NCBI GenBank assembly: GCA_020247055.1
Contig: JADCJL010000112.1
Location: 1-55,986, forward strand
From: Acidobacteriaceae bacterium
GTDB lineage: Bacteria > Acidobacteriota > Terriglobia > Bryobacterales > Bryobacteraceae
Direction: 5' to 3'
Length of the DNA: 55,986 nt
Below the pieces are notes generated by a model, which had not been told where the DNA came from, searched no databases, and worked only from the letters and a program-made list of their open reading frames with translations. Shown here piece by piece: positions 8,634 to 16,090 of this stretch; the stretch's first letter is position 1, and the number at the start of each line of letters is the position of its first letter. The position numbers were made by a program, and so were the translations under genes.

Positions 8634-10073
8634 ATGTCTGACCTTCGATTTCTGGAAGCCGTGGCGGGGCTGGGCTACGCCAACCCGTTTCTGCCGCAGC
8701 GCGTAGAGTGGGAGCGTCGAGCCCTCGGCGACGAAATGGTGGAGGGCGAGGAGATCTGGACCGCCTCCGCAGCGGATCCTACCCGCGCACGGCCGAACGT
8801 CTGGCGAATCCAGGACAAGCTGGGGCCGGCGCTCGAGAGGGCGCGGGCGAGATTGCAGCGCAGCGAGGCCGAGTGGCCGGTTTATGAAGACAGCGTGCAC
8901 TTCTGGCTATACCAGCGGTATTACGAACGGATGCTGGCGGCGGAAGGGGACTTCCGCTTCTACACCGAGTTCGTCCACGACTGGGAGCGCTGCTTTTCCA
9001 TTGCGGGCAAGCGCTATCAAACGGCGTTACCGGTCGATCATTTTTTTGCCTGCTGCTGGCAGCTGCTGCGCGCCTTCCACCGGATCTACGACCACATCAT
9101 GGGGTCCTCGTTGCCGGCGGCGCGTTTGCGGGCCAACGTCTGGGAGTCCATTTTTACCTGCGATCTGCGTCGGTACCGGCAGGTTCTTTATCGCCGGATG
9201 GCTGACTTCCCCACCCTCATCACTGGTCCATCGGGAACCGGTAAGGAGTTGGTGGCCCGAGCCATCGCCGGGGCGCGCTATCTGGCGTTTGTCCCTGGCC
9301 GGAGGTCGTTTGAAGACGACAGGAACGGGAATTTTTTCGCGGTGAACCTCGCGGCGCTGTCGCCAACCTTGATTGAGAGTGAGTTGTTTGGGCACCGCAA
9401 GGGCGCTTTTACCGGCGCGGTGGCCGACCGCTTGGGCTGGTTTGAGGCTTGCCCGCGGCAGGGTTCGGTTTTCCTCGATGAGCTGGGCGAGATGGAACTG
9501 CCGATTCAGGTGAAGTTGCTGCGCGTGCTCGAAACGAGGGAGTACGCGGCCGTGGGCGACACTGCGGCCAAGCGGTTCGACGGCAAGCTGATTGCGGCCA
9601 CGAATCGGGATCTGGCGGCGGAGATTGCCGCCGGGCGTTTTCGGGAGGACCTCTACTACCGCCTTTGCGCCGACCTGATTGAGACGCCCACGCTCCGGGA
9701 GCAGTTGCAGGCCTCGCCCGGGGTGTTGAGCGAGCTGCTGTTGTTCATGACGAGGAGGGCGGTGGGCGAAGAGGCTGAAAACGCAGTGCCCCTGGTGCGC
9801 GAATGGATAGAGCAGAAGCTGCCGCCCGACTACAGTTGGCCGGGCAACTACCGCGAACTGGAGCAGTGTGTGCGCAATATTCTAATTCGCCGAACCTATC
9901 GCCCGCTGCGCCGCGGACCCGACTTGGGCGCCCGGATCGAAAAGGGCGAAGCGACCGCCGAAGAAGTGCTCCGCGAGTACGCCCGGCGGGTGTACGCACA
10001 AAGTGGAAGCTATGTGGAAACAGCGCGAAAGCTCGGCGTCGACCGGAGAACCGTGCGCGCCTGGCTCGACTAG
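8634..10073 (+). CDS. Sigma-54-dependent transcriptional activator
   Basis: A 479-residue bacterial enhancer-binding protein. Residues about 1-190 form an alpha-helical, Trp/Arg/Tyr-rich input domain that is not a receiver, PAS or GAF domain that I can recognise. The AAA+ core follows, with Walker A GPSGTGKE (near residue 200), the sigma-54 contact loop GAFTGA intact, Walker B VFLDELGE, and the arginine-finger region FREDLYYRL. The C-terminus is a Fis-like helix-turn-helix ending [17 protein letters not shown]. It should open promoters held by RNA polymerase-sigma-54. The signal and targets are unknown and no clear -24/-12 promoter was seen nearby. The start at 8634 fits the TATGAT box; the 16 codons upstream would overlap the operator-like palindrome. 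Confidence 0.88.
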   Translation: MSDLRFLEAVAGLGYANPFLPQRVEWERRALGDEMVEGEEIWTASAADPTRARPNVWRIQDKLGPALERARARLQRSEAEWPVYEDSVHFWLYQRYYERMLAAEGDFRFYTEFVHDWERCFSIAGKRYQTALPVDHFFACCWQLLRAFHRIYDHIMGSSLPAARLRANVWESIFTCDLRRYRQVLYRRMADFPTLITGPSGTGKELVARAIAGARYLAFVPGRRSFEDDRNGNFFAVNLAALSPTLIESELFGHRKGAFTGAVADRLGWFEACPRQGSVFLDELGEMELPIQVKLLRVLETREYAAVGDTAAKRFDGKLIAATNRDLAAEIAAGRFREDLYYRLCADLIETPTLREQLQASPGVLSELLLFMTRRAVGEEAENAVPLVREWIEQKLPPDYSWPGNYRELEQCVRNILIRRTYRPLRRGPDLGARIEKGEATAEEVLREYARRVYAQSGSYVETARKLGVDRRTVRAWLD

Positions 10074-10096
10074 GCCCCCAGGCCGCTCTGACTCGT

Positions 10097-10638
10097 GGCG
10101 GCATTCCCGACAATCGCAACCCCATCGTTGGCGCACCCCTGGCTCCCGGCGGCGTGGCCCCGATTGACGGCGCCAGGCTTGCGCTTGGAGAGCGCCGTGC
10201 CGCCGCCGGGGCATCCTGCTCTGCCTGGGGGCGAAACTCCTCGTCAGCGGCGTCCTGGCGTCGTTCTTCTCGAGCAGCAAGATCTAGCAGCAAGCCCCGG
10301 GCCGTCTGCCAGCAGGTTGCCGCCGGCAACCCAGGCTCGCGGGGCGAATCGCTTATCTTCTATCTGGTCGGCATGGACGCCACCAGCCCCAGCGTCCCCA
10401 CCGGCGCCCTTGCGCCCGCCGCCCCCCCCTCTCCGCCATTTACCAGATCAATCTGGCCGTTCCCATCACGGCGTCGAACGGCTGCCCCGCCAATCTTCAC
10501 CGACCACTCGGCAAACGGCAAGAGAAGAAATCGCGCGCCGGTACAGGATCCGGAGCTTCGGAGCAAAGCGAGACGTTTTGCAACCTTCCCCCGTCCTGCG
10601 AGTTTGCACCGAAGGCCGCAAGGGAGTGGTACATTTAG
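10097..10638 (+). pseudogene. Decayed TIGR03437-like (Solibacter C-terminal) domain
   Basis: The 608-base gap after the activator contains pieces of a domain common at the C-termini of secreted Solibacter proteins. One frame reads GAPLAPGGVAPIDGARLALGE and later FYLVGMDATSPSVPTGALAPAAP. After a run of eight C's near 10420 the frame shifts and continues AIYQINLAVPITASNGCPANL, ending at TAG 10636-10638. These match, in order, the beginning, the middle and the YQIN segment of the domain, with about 30 residues lost between the last two. No start codon or upstream protein remains. It is therefore a truncated, frameshifted relic. The family match is from memory. Confidence 0.45.
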
Positions 10639-10681
10639 GCCTGCGGGATTAGGTGGCATTTCCCACCCGTGAGGATAGAAC

Positions 10682-11053
10682 ATGGACAATTTGAGAGCCG
10701 TGCTGCAGATCATCGTCGCCTTAGGGCTCTTGAACGTCTGGCTGATTCGTTTCTCCCAAAGCACTCCCTACCGCGGAGGCCAGGCACGTTCGATGCCGGA
10801 GGAGTTTGCCGCCTATGGACTGCCGGCTTGGCTCCTCTACGTCGTGGGCGCTCTCAAGGTCGGCTCTGCCCTGTGCTTGCTTCTGGGGCTCTGGTTTTCT
10901 TCCCTGGTAATGCCGGCCGCAGCGGTCGTTGGCGTTCTGATGGTGGGGGCTCTGGCGATGCATGTGAGGATCGCCGACCCCTGGAAGAAATCTCTGCCGG
11001 CGGGCTTGATGCTCTCGCTTTGCCTCTTCATCGGCCTCGGCATGGTGCGCTGA
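10682..11053 (+). CDS. DoxX-like four-helix membrane protein
   Basis: A 123-residue protein with four predicted membrane helices (about 5-22, 47-68, 70-92, 102-121) and the short polar segment RFSQSTPYRGG after the first, as in DoxX-like families. Relatives are linked to quinone or thiosulfate oxidation or redox homeostasis, but most are uncharacterised, so no reaction is assigned. A ribosome binding site GTGAGGA sits eight bases before the ATG. A second DoxX-like gene lies just downstream on the other strand, so the two converge. Confidence 0.75.
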   Translation: MDNLRAVLQIIVALGLLNVWLIRFSQSTPYRGGQARSMPEEFAAYGLPAWLLYVVGALKVGSALCLLLGLWFSSLVMPAAAVVGVLMVGALAMHVRIADPWKKSLPAGLMLSLCLFIGLGMVR

Positions 11054-11066
11054 GTGGGCGCAACGA

Positions 11067-11112
11067 GCTGAAACCTCAGAGCGCTGAAACGAATCAGAGC
11101 GCTGAAACGAAG
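11067..11112. repeat. Short tandem repeat at the end of the second DoxX gene
   Basis: On the minus strand the last codons and stop of the gene, GTTTCAGCGCTCTGA, occur twice in tandem (18-base period) and a third time in degenerate form. Because the period is a multiple of three, a read-through would meet an identical stop six codons later. Confidence 0.6.
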
Positions 11113-11441
11113 ATGTAGGCGTTCAACACCCCAAGGCTGAATGCGGGGAGCGCGGCGATCAGCGGGTCGTTGATGCGGAGGCGGGTGATGACCCCCAGCG
11201 TCATCAGCGCCGTCAAGCCAGCCGCGGCGAGCAGCAGAACTGGGTGATACCAGTGGCCTACTACGATTCCGAGGCTGCCCAGAACCTGAAGAACCCCCGT
11301 GAGCACCCGGAAACGGGCCAGGCCGTAGCGTTTGAACTCTGTCACCATGCGGTCCGATCGCAGAGCGTGCAATCCGTATCCGGCAAAAAGAATCACGGAC
11401 ACGGACTGGGCGACGACATCGACGAGCTGTGACATATCCAC
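11094..11441 (-). CDS. DoxX-like membrane protein
   Basis: A 115-residue protein with four hydrophobic helices and the DoxX-like layout: first helix SVILFAGYGLHAL, a basic loop with EFKRYGLARFR, then three helices (LQVLGSLGIVVGHW; LLLAAAGLTALMTLGVI; ALPAFSLGVLNAYIF). It is only distantly similar to its convergent neighbour at 10682. No metal- or cofactor-binding motif is visible. A start at the third codon (MSQL) is equally possible. The 3' end is tandemly duplicated. Confidence 0.7.
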   Translation of the reverse strand: MDMSQLVDVVAQSVSVILFAGYGLHALRSDRMVTEFKRYGLARFRVLTGVLQVLGSLGIVVGHWYHPVLLLAAAGLTALMTLGVITRLRINDPLIAALPAFSLGVLNAYIFVSAL

Positions 11442-11880
11442 TTAGATTGCTGGTGGAAGCATTCGGTGTAGAACCCGGCCATGACGGTTCGCTGCCGACG
11501 GCATTCCGCCTCTGCGCACCTCCCCTCCCGCCCCTCTCCCGTTTATTCACCCGCCTATTGGTCTTCGATCACCCGCAAGCTCCGGCCAAAGAATGGGCGG
11601 CTTCGTATCCCCAACGCGGGGAGAGCGAGACGGCACGCGAACTTCTCCGAGCTTCCGGGAACAACTTGGGACGCCCGCTTTTTCCGGCCTTGGGGGGCGG
11701 TGGTTCATCTCCAGGCGTCTTTGCGGTTGCGGACGGTATGGATGCGTCAGGAATGGGGGTGTTCCCCGGTGAAGCGGACGCGGTAATCGCCGACACTTCG
11801 GCACTAGCCGCCGATCCAAATCACAGTATTCCGGCTCCGCGACGGACCCGCTATGAAGTGGGAACTGCGCCGGGTTTTAG

Positions 11881-12105
11881 AATCAGGACCATCCGTTCCA
11901 TGCCGCCAACGGTCTGACTCCGAAACTGATTCGGGAACGGCTCGATTACTCTCCCTTTCACCTCGGCCCCAGGTTTTCGGCCCGCGAAAGCGAGCAGATC
12001 AGCCTGTCGCGCTTCTACGCCATTGCCCGGATCGAGACCTGGGCCAATTTCATCTTCAGCCGCCATTTTGCGATCCACAAGATCTGCGAGCGCGGCTACG
12101 AGTGA
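11881..12105 (+). pseudogene. C-terminal remnant of an unknown protein
   Basis: After an in-frame TAG at 11878, an open frame of 74 codons reads like genuine protein: HAANGLTPKLIRERLDYSPF, then FSARESEQISLSRFYAIAR and IETWANFIFSRHFAIHKICE before TGA. The residue mix (many F, I, Y, H) is unlike the shadow frames of this GC-rich DNA. There is no start codon or ribosome binding site. Frames upstream (11480-11880) do not join it cleanly, so the gene has lost its 5' part. I do not recognise the family. Confidence 0.4.
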
Positions 12106-12268
12106 TCAGCGAAACACCCGGCGCCCGCGTAAACCGAAAGCGCAAGGGACACCTGGCCACCGTCGTCGAGCCGATAGTGCACCAGCGTTTCGGGCTTCCT
12201 GCAAAAACGCCGTCGTTAAGCAGTAGCAGCAGTTCGCCGTGTTCCTGCGCAACGCAGTGTGCCCTCAC
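12096..12268 (-). pseudogene. Frameshifted small gene or remnant after fliS
   Basis: From a GTG at 12268 one frame reads AHCVAQEHGELLLLLNDGVF. At a five-T run (12207-12203) the coding character jumps to another frame, CRKPETLVHYRLDDGGQ, then VSLALSVYAGAGCFADHS and a stop. A single-base change in the T-run would join them into about 58 residues. It lies in the same direction as fliS and may once have belonged to that operon. Its last bases overlap the opposite-strand relic. Family unknown. Confidence 0.25.
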
Positions 12269-12335
12269 AACCTCTTGCGTGACCGAGGGCCAAGGGAGGC
12301 GCCGGCGCCACGGTCCGTCTTCCGGAAGAAAACCC

Positions 12336-12806
12336 CTAGGCGCTTAAGTGCACCGAGGGGCGAAACGCCACATAGTCATCTTCACCCCTGTTCCCAGGAG
12401 TAGGAACCGACGGGCGCTCCTCGCGAACAGCTTGAGGCTGTTCATCCGGGATCTGCTGCCACGCTTCGAGCAGCGTCTGTAACAGTTTCTCTACTTCCAC
12501 TAGAGGCCCACCGATCTGCTCGATATTCGCCTCGATGAGACGCCGGTGCATGTACACGTACAGCTCGGCGAGATCCGCCGCCACTTTACCGCCCCGCCCT
12601 TTATCGAGTGAGACGGTAAGCTCCTCAATAATCGAACAAGCTTTCGTGATCTGTCGCGAACGGCCCCGAATGTCGCCCTGTTCCAGATTCTCGCGAGCGG
12701 TGCGTACCGCCCCAATCGCTCCCCGGTACAGCAATCGAACCAGTTCTACCGGCGAGGCCGACAACACGTTCAAATCCTGGCTGTTTTGATAGGCTGCAAG
12801 AGACAT
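12336..12806 (-). CDS. fliS: Flagellar export chaperone FliS
   Basis: A 156-residue FliS, the cytosolic chaperone that binds the flagellin C-terminus and stops premature polymerisation before export. The N-terminus AYQNSQDLNVLSASPVELVR matches the family's conserved opening (Y-x-x-N-x(n)-S-P-x-x-L-V/I), followed by LYRGAIGAVRTARENLEQGD and a helical bundle ending AWQQIPDE. The C-terminal 30 residues are a Pro/Arg-rich extension. It follows flaG at 56 bases on the same strand and is probably co-transcribed from the sigma-28 promoter upstream of flaG. No fliD lies between them, which is the more usual order, and no flagellin gene is in the window. Confidence 0.85.
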   Translation of the reverse strand: MSLAAYQNSQDLNVLSASPVELVRLLYRGAIGAVRTARENLEQGDIRGRSRQITKACSIIEELTVSLDKGRGGKVAADLAELYVYMHRRLIEANIEQIGGPLVEVEKLLQTLLEAWQQIPDEQPQAVREERPSVPTPGNRGEDDYVAFRPSVHLSA

Positions 12807-12862
12807 AACTAATCCTGAGGGGCATATCGCACCGCTCCCGAGAATCTTGAGCCAAACTCACC

Positions 12863-13141
12863 CTAATCCTTCCCCAGCTGTGATGCCACTCGCAAGGCAT
12901 ACTCAGCCGGAAGCTGCCGAATCACTTCCTTCGTCTCGCGATCAATAATCCGCACGAGCGTCCGCTGATTCGGCCGGTCAAACACAAATGTCAGCTCGTA
13001 GTTTTCCCCAAACGCCGCCGACTCATTGATCGCTTTGACGGCGCGGACCAACTCCTTTCTCTCCTCCAGTTGTTGCCGCTCCAGATCAGGGGGTGCCGGA
13101 GCAGGAACGCGAGGGGACGATTGAATGGATTTCGGTTCCAT
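12863..13141 (-). CDS. flaG: FlaG family flagellar protein
   Basis: A 92-residue protein with the FlaG signature: a variable Pro-rich N-terminus, a helix containing LVRAVKAINESA, then LTFVFDRPNQRTLVRIIDRE and EVIRQLPAEYALRVASQL. FlaG proteins influence filament length and usually sit next to fliD and fliS. A good sigma-28 promoter lies 36 bases upstream and reuses nuoB's stop codon. A hairpin with the ribosome binding site in its loop covers the leader. The start is the only ATG compatible with that site. Confidence 0.82.
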   Translation of the reverse strand: MEPKSIQSSPRVPAPAPPDLERQQLEERKELVRAVKAINESAAFGENYELTFVFDRPNQRTLVRIIDRETKEVIRQLPAEYALRVASQLGKD

Positions 13142-13142
13142 A

Positions 13143-13175
13143 ACGATAGATCTCCAGATTTTCAGGCTCTATCGT
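13143..13175 (-). promoter_or_regulatory. Hairpin in the flaG leader enclosing the ribosome binding site
   Basis: Read on the minus strand, ACGATAGA and TCTATCGT form perfect eight-base arms with a 17-base loop. The loop holds the GGAGA Shine-Dalgarno sequence, and the AUG begins one base after the stem. It may control translation of flaG. Confidence 0.45.
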
Positions 13176-13177
13176 GC

Positions 13178-13204
13178 GTATCGGAACCACCGGGAAAAGC
13201 TTTA
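13178..13204 (-). promoter_or_regulatory. Sigma-28 (FliA) promoter of flaG-fliS
   Basis: Read on the minus strand, TAAAGCTT, 11 bases, then TCCGATAC. The enterobacterial FliA consensus is TAAAGTTT-N11-GCCGATAA, so seven of eight and six of eight positions match with exact spacing. The first TAA is also the stop codon of nuoB. Confidence 0.65.
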
Positions 13205-13747
13205 GTCTAAATTAAGAACCTTGCGCGTCGTTCCCCGTTCCGCGTCAATCTTCTTCTGGAGCATCATGATGGCGTAAATCAACTGCTCCGGACGCGGAGG
13301 ACACCCAGGCACGTAAACATCCACCGGAATCACTTGATTCACCGGCACCAGCGCATAGTTACTGAACACCCCGGTCGACGTCGCACACGCCCCCATCGAA
13401 ATCACCCACTTCGGCTCCGGCATCTGATTGTACAGTTGCCGGATTACCGGCGCCATCTTGTTCGACACGCGCCCAGCAATAATCATCAGATCCGACTGCC
13501 GTGGTGACCCGCGGAAAACCTCCGCCCCAAACCGGGAGATGTCAAACCGCGAGGCGCTCATCGCCATCATCTCAATCGCGCAGCACGCCAAACCAAATGT
13601 CATCGGCCAAATCGAATTCTTACGCCCCCAGTTAATGGCCTTATCGAGAGTCGTCAACACCAGACTATCCGACAGATCGCCCGCCCCATCCGCATCAATC
13701 CGCGCAAACAGGTCTTCGGGAGCCGGTGGCAGTATTCGCTGTTCCAT
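13202..13747 (-). CDS. nuoB: NADH-quinone oxidoreductase subunit B
   Basis: A 181-residue NuoB, the complex I subunit that carries the terminal iron-sulfur cluster N2 and passes electrons to quinone at the membrane junction. The cluster ligands are present: the adjacent pair in [25 protein letters not shown] and [13 protein letters not shown]. The remaining conserved blocks ([31 protein letters not shown]) are intact. The frame stays open far upstream, but those 254 codons are antisense to malQ. The ATG at 13747 gives the usual length. No other nuo gene is adjacent: flaG-fliS follow on the same strand and malQ is divergent, so this is a stand-alone copy. A 17-base palindrome abuts the start and no Shine-Dalgarno sequence is visible. 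Confidence 0.93.
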   Translation of the reverse strand: MEQRILPPAPEDLFARIDADGAGDLSDSLVLTTLDKAINWGRKNSIWPMTFGLACCAIEMMAMSASRFDISRFGAEVFRGSPRQSDLMIIAGRVSNKMAPVIRQLYNQMPEPKWVISMGACATSTGVFSNYALVPVNQVIPVDVYVPGCPPRPEQLIYAIMMLQKKIDAERGTTRKVLNLD

Positions 13748-13764
13748 AATCAAGCCGCTTGATT
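13748..13764. promoter_or_regulatory. 17-base palindrome at the nuoB start
   Basis: AATCAAGC-C-GCTTGATT has perfect eight-base arms and directly abuts the nuoB ATG within the 84-base divergent nuoB-malQ gap. It could be an operator or an mRNA hairpin that hides the start. Confidence 0.45.
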
Positions 13765-13811
13765 CAGTATGCCACGCACCGCCTCCACCCGGCCATGCCG
13801 CCCATCCCGGA

Positions 13812-13817
13812 TACACT
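13812..13817 (+). promoter_or_regulatory. TACACT -10-like box before malQ
   Basis: This box lies 14 bases before the ATG at 13832 and 5 bases before an in-frame TTG at 13823. It leaves at most a very short leader. Confidence 0.3.
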
Positions 13818-13831
13818 GAAGATTGCCCCGC

Positions 13832-16015
13832 ATGGCCTTCCCCCTTCCCGCTCTCCCCTCCCAGGACCTCGACCACGCTACCGCGCAAGCCGGCGAACTG
13901 CTCGGCGTCCAGTCCGCCTATTGGGATATCTGGGGCCGCGAACATCGCCCCGACCCGGCCATCCAACGCGCCATCCTCGCCGCCCACGCGCTCCCCATCG
14001 AATCCGCCGCCGCCCTCGACAATGCCATCCGGCGCCGCATCCACACCTCCCATCTCGCCATCCTCCCTCCCGCCACCGTCACCACCCCCGCCGACCCCGT
14101 CGTCCCCCTCTGCCTCCCCCACCCGTCCGAACCCGCCGCCTGGCAGCTCACCCTCGAAGACGGCTCCCGCCTTACCGGCCTTTGCCCCGCCAACCCTTCC
14201 GAAACCATCCACTTCGAAGGCGCCGCCTACGACCTCGTACCGCTCCACCTCCCCGACAGCCTGCCCTACGGCTACCACCGCCTCACCGTCAACAGCGCCG
14301 GCCGTCAGGCCACCACCCACCTCATCCACTGCCCCCCCGCCGCGCCGGCCCTCGCCCCCCACCAGCGGCTGTCCGGCATCGCTGTCTCCCTCTACGGCCT
14401 GCGCTCCCAACGCAACTGGGGCGTCGGCGATACCACTGACCTCGCCGCCTTCGTCTCGTGGGCCCACGCCGAAGCCGGCGCCGCCTTCGTCGCCCTCAAC
14501 CCCCTCCACGCCATCGGCAACCGCCTGCCCTATAACGCCAGCCCCTACCTGCCCAACTGCACCTTCTACCGCAACTTTCTCTACATCGACGTCGAGGCCG
14601 TCCCTGGCTTCGCCGCCAGCCCCGTCTGCCGGCGCCTACTCGCCCGCTACGCCCCGCAGATCGAATCCCTCCGCCAAGCCCCCCTCGTCCAGTACGAAGC
14701 CGTCGCCCGCCTCAAACTCCGCTTTCTCAAACAGCTCTACCGCGAGTTCCGCCTCCAGCCCGACCAATCCGCGTTCCACCAATACATCGCCGCCGAAGGC
14801 GAACTCCTCCGCCGCTTCGCCCTCTACTGCGCCCTCGACGAAACCCTCCACAAACAAAACCCCCAAGTCTGGATCTGGCCCCAGTGGCCCGCCGATCTCC
14901 AGGACCCTGACTCCCCCGCCGTCGCCGCCTTCGCCGCCGCCCACCCCCGGCTCCTCGAGTTCTACTCCTGGCTCGCCTGGACCGTCGACGAGCAACTCGC
15001 CCGCGTCCAGCGCCACGCCAAAACCATCGGCATGCCCATCGGTCTCTACCACGACCTCGCCCTCGCCACCGACCGCTGCGGCTCCGACCTCTGGGCCCAC
15101 CGCCCTTTTTACATGCAGGGCTGCCGCGTCGGCGCCCCGCCCGATGGCTTCGCCCCGCAAGGTCAGGACTGGGGCTTCCCCCCTCCCAACGCCCTCCGCC
15201 ACCAGCAGGACGGCTTCCGCCTCTTCGCCGCCGCCATCCGTAATAACTGCCGCCACGGCGGCGCCCTGCGCATGGACCACGTCATGCGCTTCTTCCGCCT
15301 CTACTGGATCCCCGCCGATCGCGACGCCACCGGCGGCACCTACGTCAAAGAGGACTGGCAGCCCCTGCTCCGCATCATTGCCCTCGAAGCCCACCGCGCC
15401 GGCGTGATCATCATCGGCGAAGACCTCGGCACCGTCGAAGACTACGTCCGCCAGGCGCTCAGCGAGTTTCACGTTCTCAGCTACCGCCTCCTCTACTTCG
15501 AACGCCACCCCGGCGGCGCCTTCAAGCTCCCCGCCGACTACCCGCCCCTCGCCATCGTCAGTTCCACCACCCACGACCTGCCCACCCTCGCCGGCTTCTG
15601 GACCGGCCGTGATATCGAAGCCCGCCACGCCGCCGCTCTCATCGACGAAGCCGGCTACCGCGCCCAATGGACCAGCCGTGAGCTGGACAAACAGCACCTG
15701 CTCGATGCCCTCCACCATCTGCGCCTCCTCCCCCCCGGCTACCCCGATGACATCCGCCACGTCCCCGAGCTGAGCGGAGAACTCCACAACGCCATCATTG
15801 GCTTCCTCGCCGCCACCCCTGCTCAGTTACTCGTCCTCAACCAGGAGGACCTCACCAAGGAAACCGAGCAACAGAACCTCCCCGGCGCCACCTGGCAGTA
15901 TCCCAACTGGCAGCGTAAGATGCGCTACACCCTCGAAGAGTTATCCACCGACTCGCGCGTGCACGACTTCACCCGCATGTACCGCGGCTGGCTCGAACGC
16001 ACCGGTCGCATTTAG
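13832..16015 (+). CDS. malQ: 4-alpha-glucanotransferase (amylomaltase, GH77)
   Basis: A 727-residue glycoside hydrolase family 77 enzyme, which moves maltodextrin segments between alpha-1,4-glucans in the cytosol. An N-terminal extension of about 170 residues precedes the catalytic barrel, which opens with [19 protein letters not shown]. The nucleophile Asp is in [13 protein letters not shown] (about residue 482). The acid/base Glu is in [14 protein letters not shown] (about residue 530), and the third Asp is in [13 protein letters not shown]. All catalytic residues are present. The ATG at 13832 is chosen over a TTG three codons upstream, though a -10 box right before that TTG makes it possible. 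It is divergent from nuoB and followed after 75 bases by pspA; no other glycogen gene is nearby. Confidence 0.92.
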   Translation: MAFPLPALPSQDLDHATAQAGELLGVQSAYWDIWGREHRPDPAIQRAILAAHALPIESAAALDNAIRRRIHTSHLAILPPATVTTPADPVVPLCLPHPSEPAAWQLTLEDGSRLTGLCPANPSETIHFEGAAYDLVPLHLPDSLPYGYHRLTVNSAGRQATTHLIHCPPAAPALAPHQRLSGIAVSLYGLRSQRNWGVGDTTDLAAFVSWAHAEAGAAFVALNPLHAIGNRLPYNASPYLPNCTFYRNFLYIDVEAVPGFAASPVCRRLLARYAPQIESLRQAPLVQYEAVARLKLRFLKQLYREFRLQPDQSAFHQYIAAEGELLRRFALYCALDETLHKQNPQVWIWPQWPADLQDPDSPAVAAFAAAHPRLLEFYSWLAWTVDEQLARVQRHAKTIGMPIGLYHDLALATDRCGSDLWAHRPFYMQGCRVGAPPDGFAPQGQDWGFPPPNALRHQQDGFRLFAAAIRNNCRHGGALRMDHVMRFFRLYWIPADRDATGGTYVKEDWQPLLRIIALEAHRAGVIIIGEDLGTVEDYVRQALSEFHVLSYRLLYFERHPGGAFKLPADYPPLAIVSSTTHDLPTLAGFWTGRDIEARHAAALIDEAGYRAQWTSRELDKQHLLDALHHLRLLPPGYPDDIRHVPELSGELHNAIIGFLAATPAQLLVLNQEDLTKETEQQNLPGATWQYPNWQRKMRYTLEELSTDSRVHDFTRMYRGWLERTGRI

Positions 16016-16046
16016 CGGGAACTTTCCGCCGCCTCTTTGCGTTCGC

Positions 16047-16052
16047 TAGGAT
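16047..16052 (+). promoter_or_regulatory. Weak -10 box before pspA
   Basis: TAGGAT matches the -10 consensus at four of six positions; TTTCCG 18 bases upstream is a poor -35. Transcription from here would start at the base of the hairpin at 16060-16077. No sigma-54 promoter of the enterobacterial psp type was found. Confidence 0.25.
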
Positions 16053-16059
16053 TGTGGTT

Positions 16060-16077
16060 GTGCGGGACGACCCGCAC
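16060..16077 (+). promoter_or_regulatory. Hairpin just before the pspA ribosome binding site
   Basis: GTGCGGG-ACGA-CCCGCAC is a perfect seven-pair stem with a four-base loop. It ends directly before the GGGAGAGG ribosome binding site. It could end the malQ transcript or protect the 5' end of the pspA mRNA. There is no T-run. Confidence 0.45.
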
Positions 16078-16090
16078 GGGAGAGGCTGCT

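Larger units (their letters stand above)
11442..12335. other. Gene-poor eroded region
   Basis: Nearly 900 bases without an intact gene. Apart from the two coding relics described separately (11881-12105 and 12096-12268), open frames here give Arg/Pro/Ser-rich or His-rich translations without recognisable motifs. No insertion-sequence ends, tRNA or clear terminator were found. Confidence 0.45.

Noticed and set aside
13428-15407. 659-codon plus-strand frame in the malQ region
   Set aside because: Pro/Ser-rich alternate frame of malQ, which itself contains all GH77 catalytic residues.
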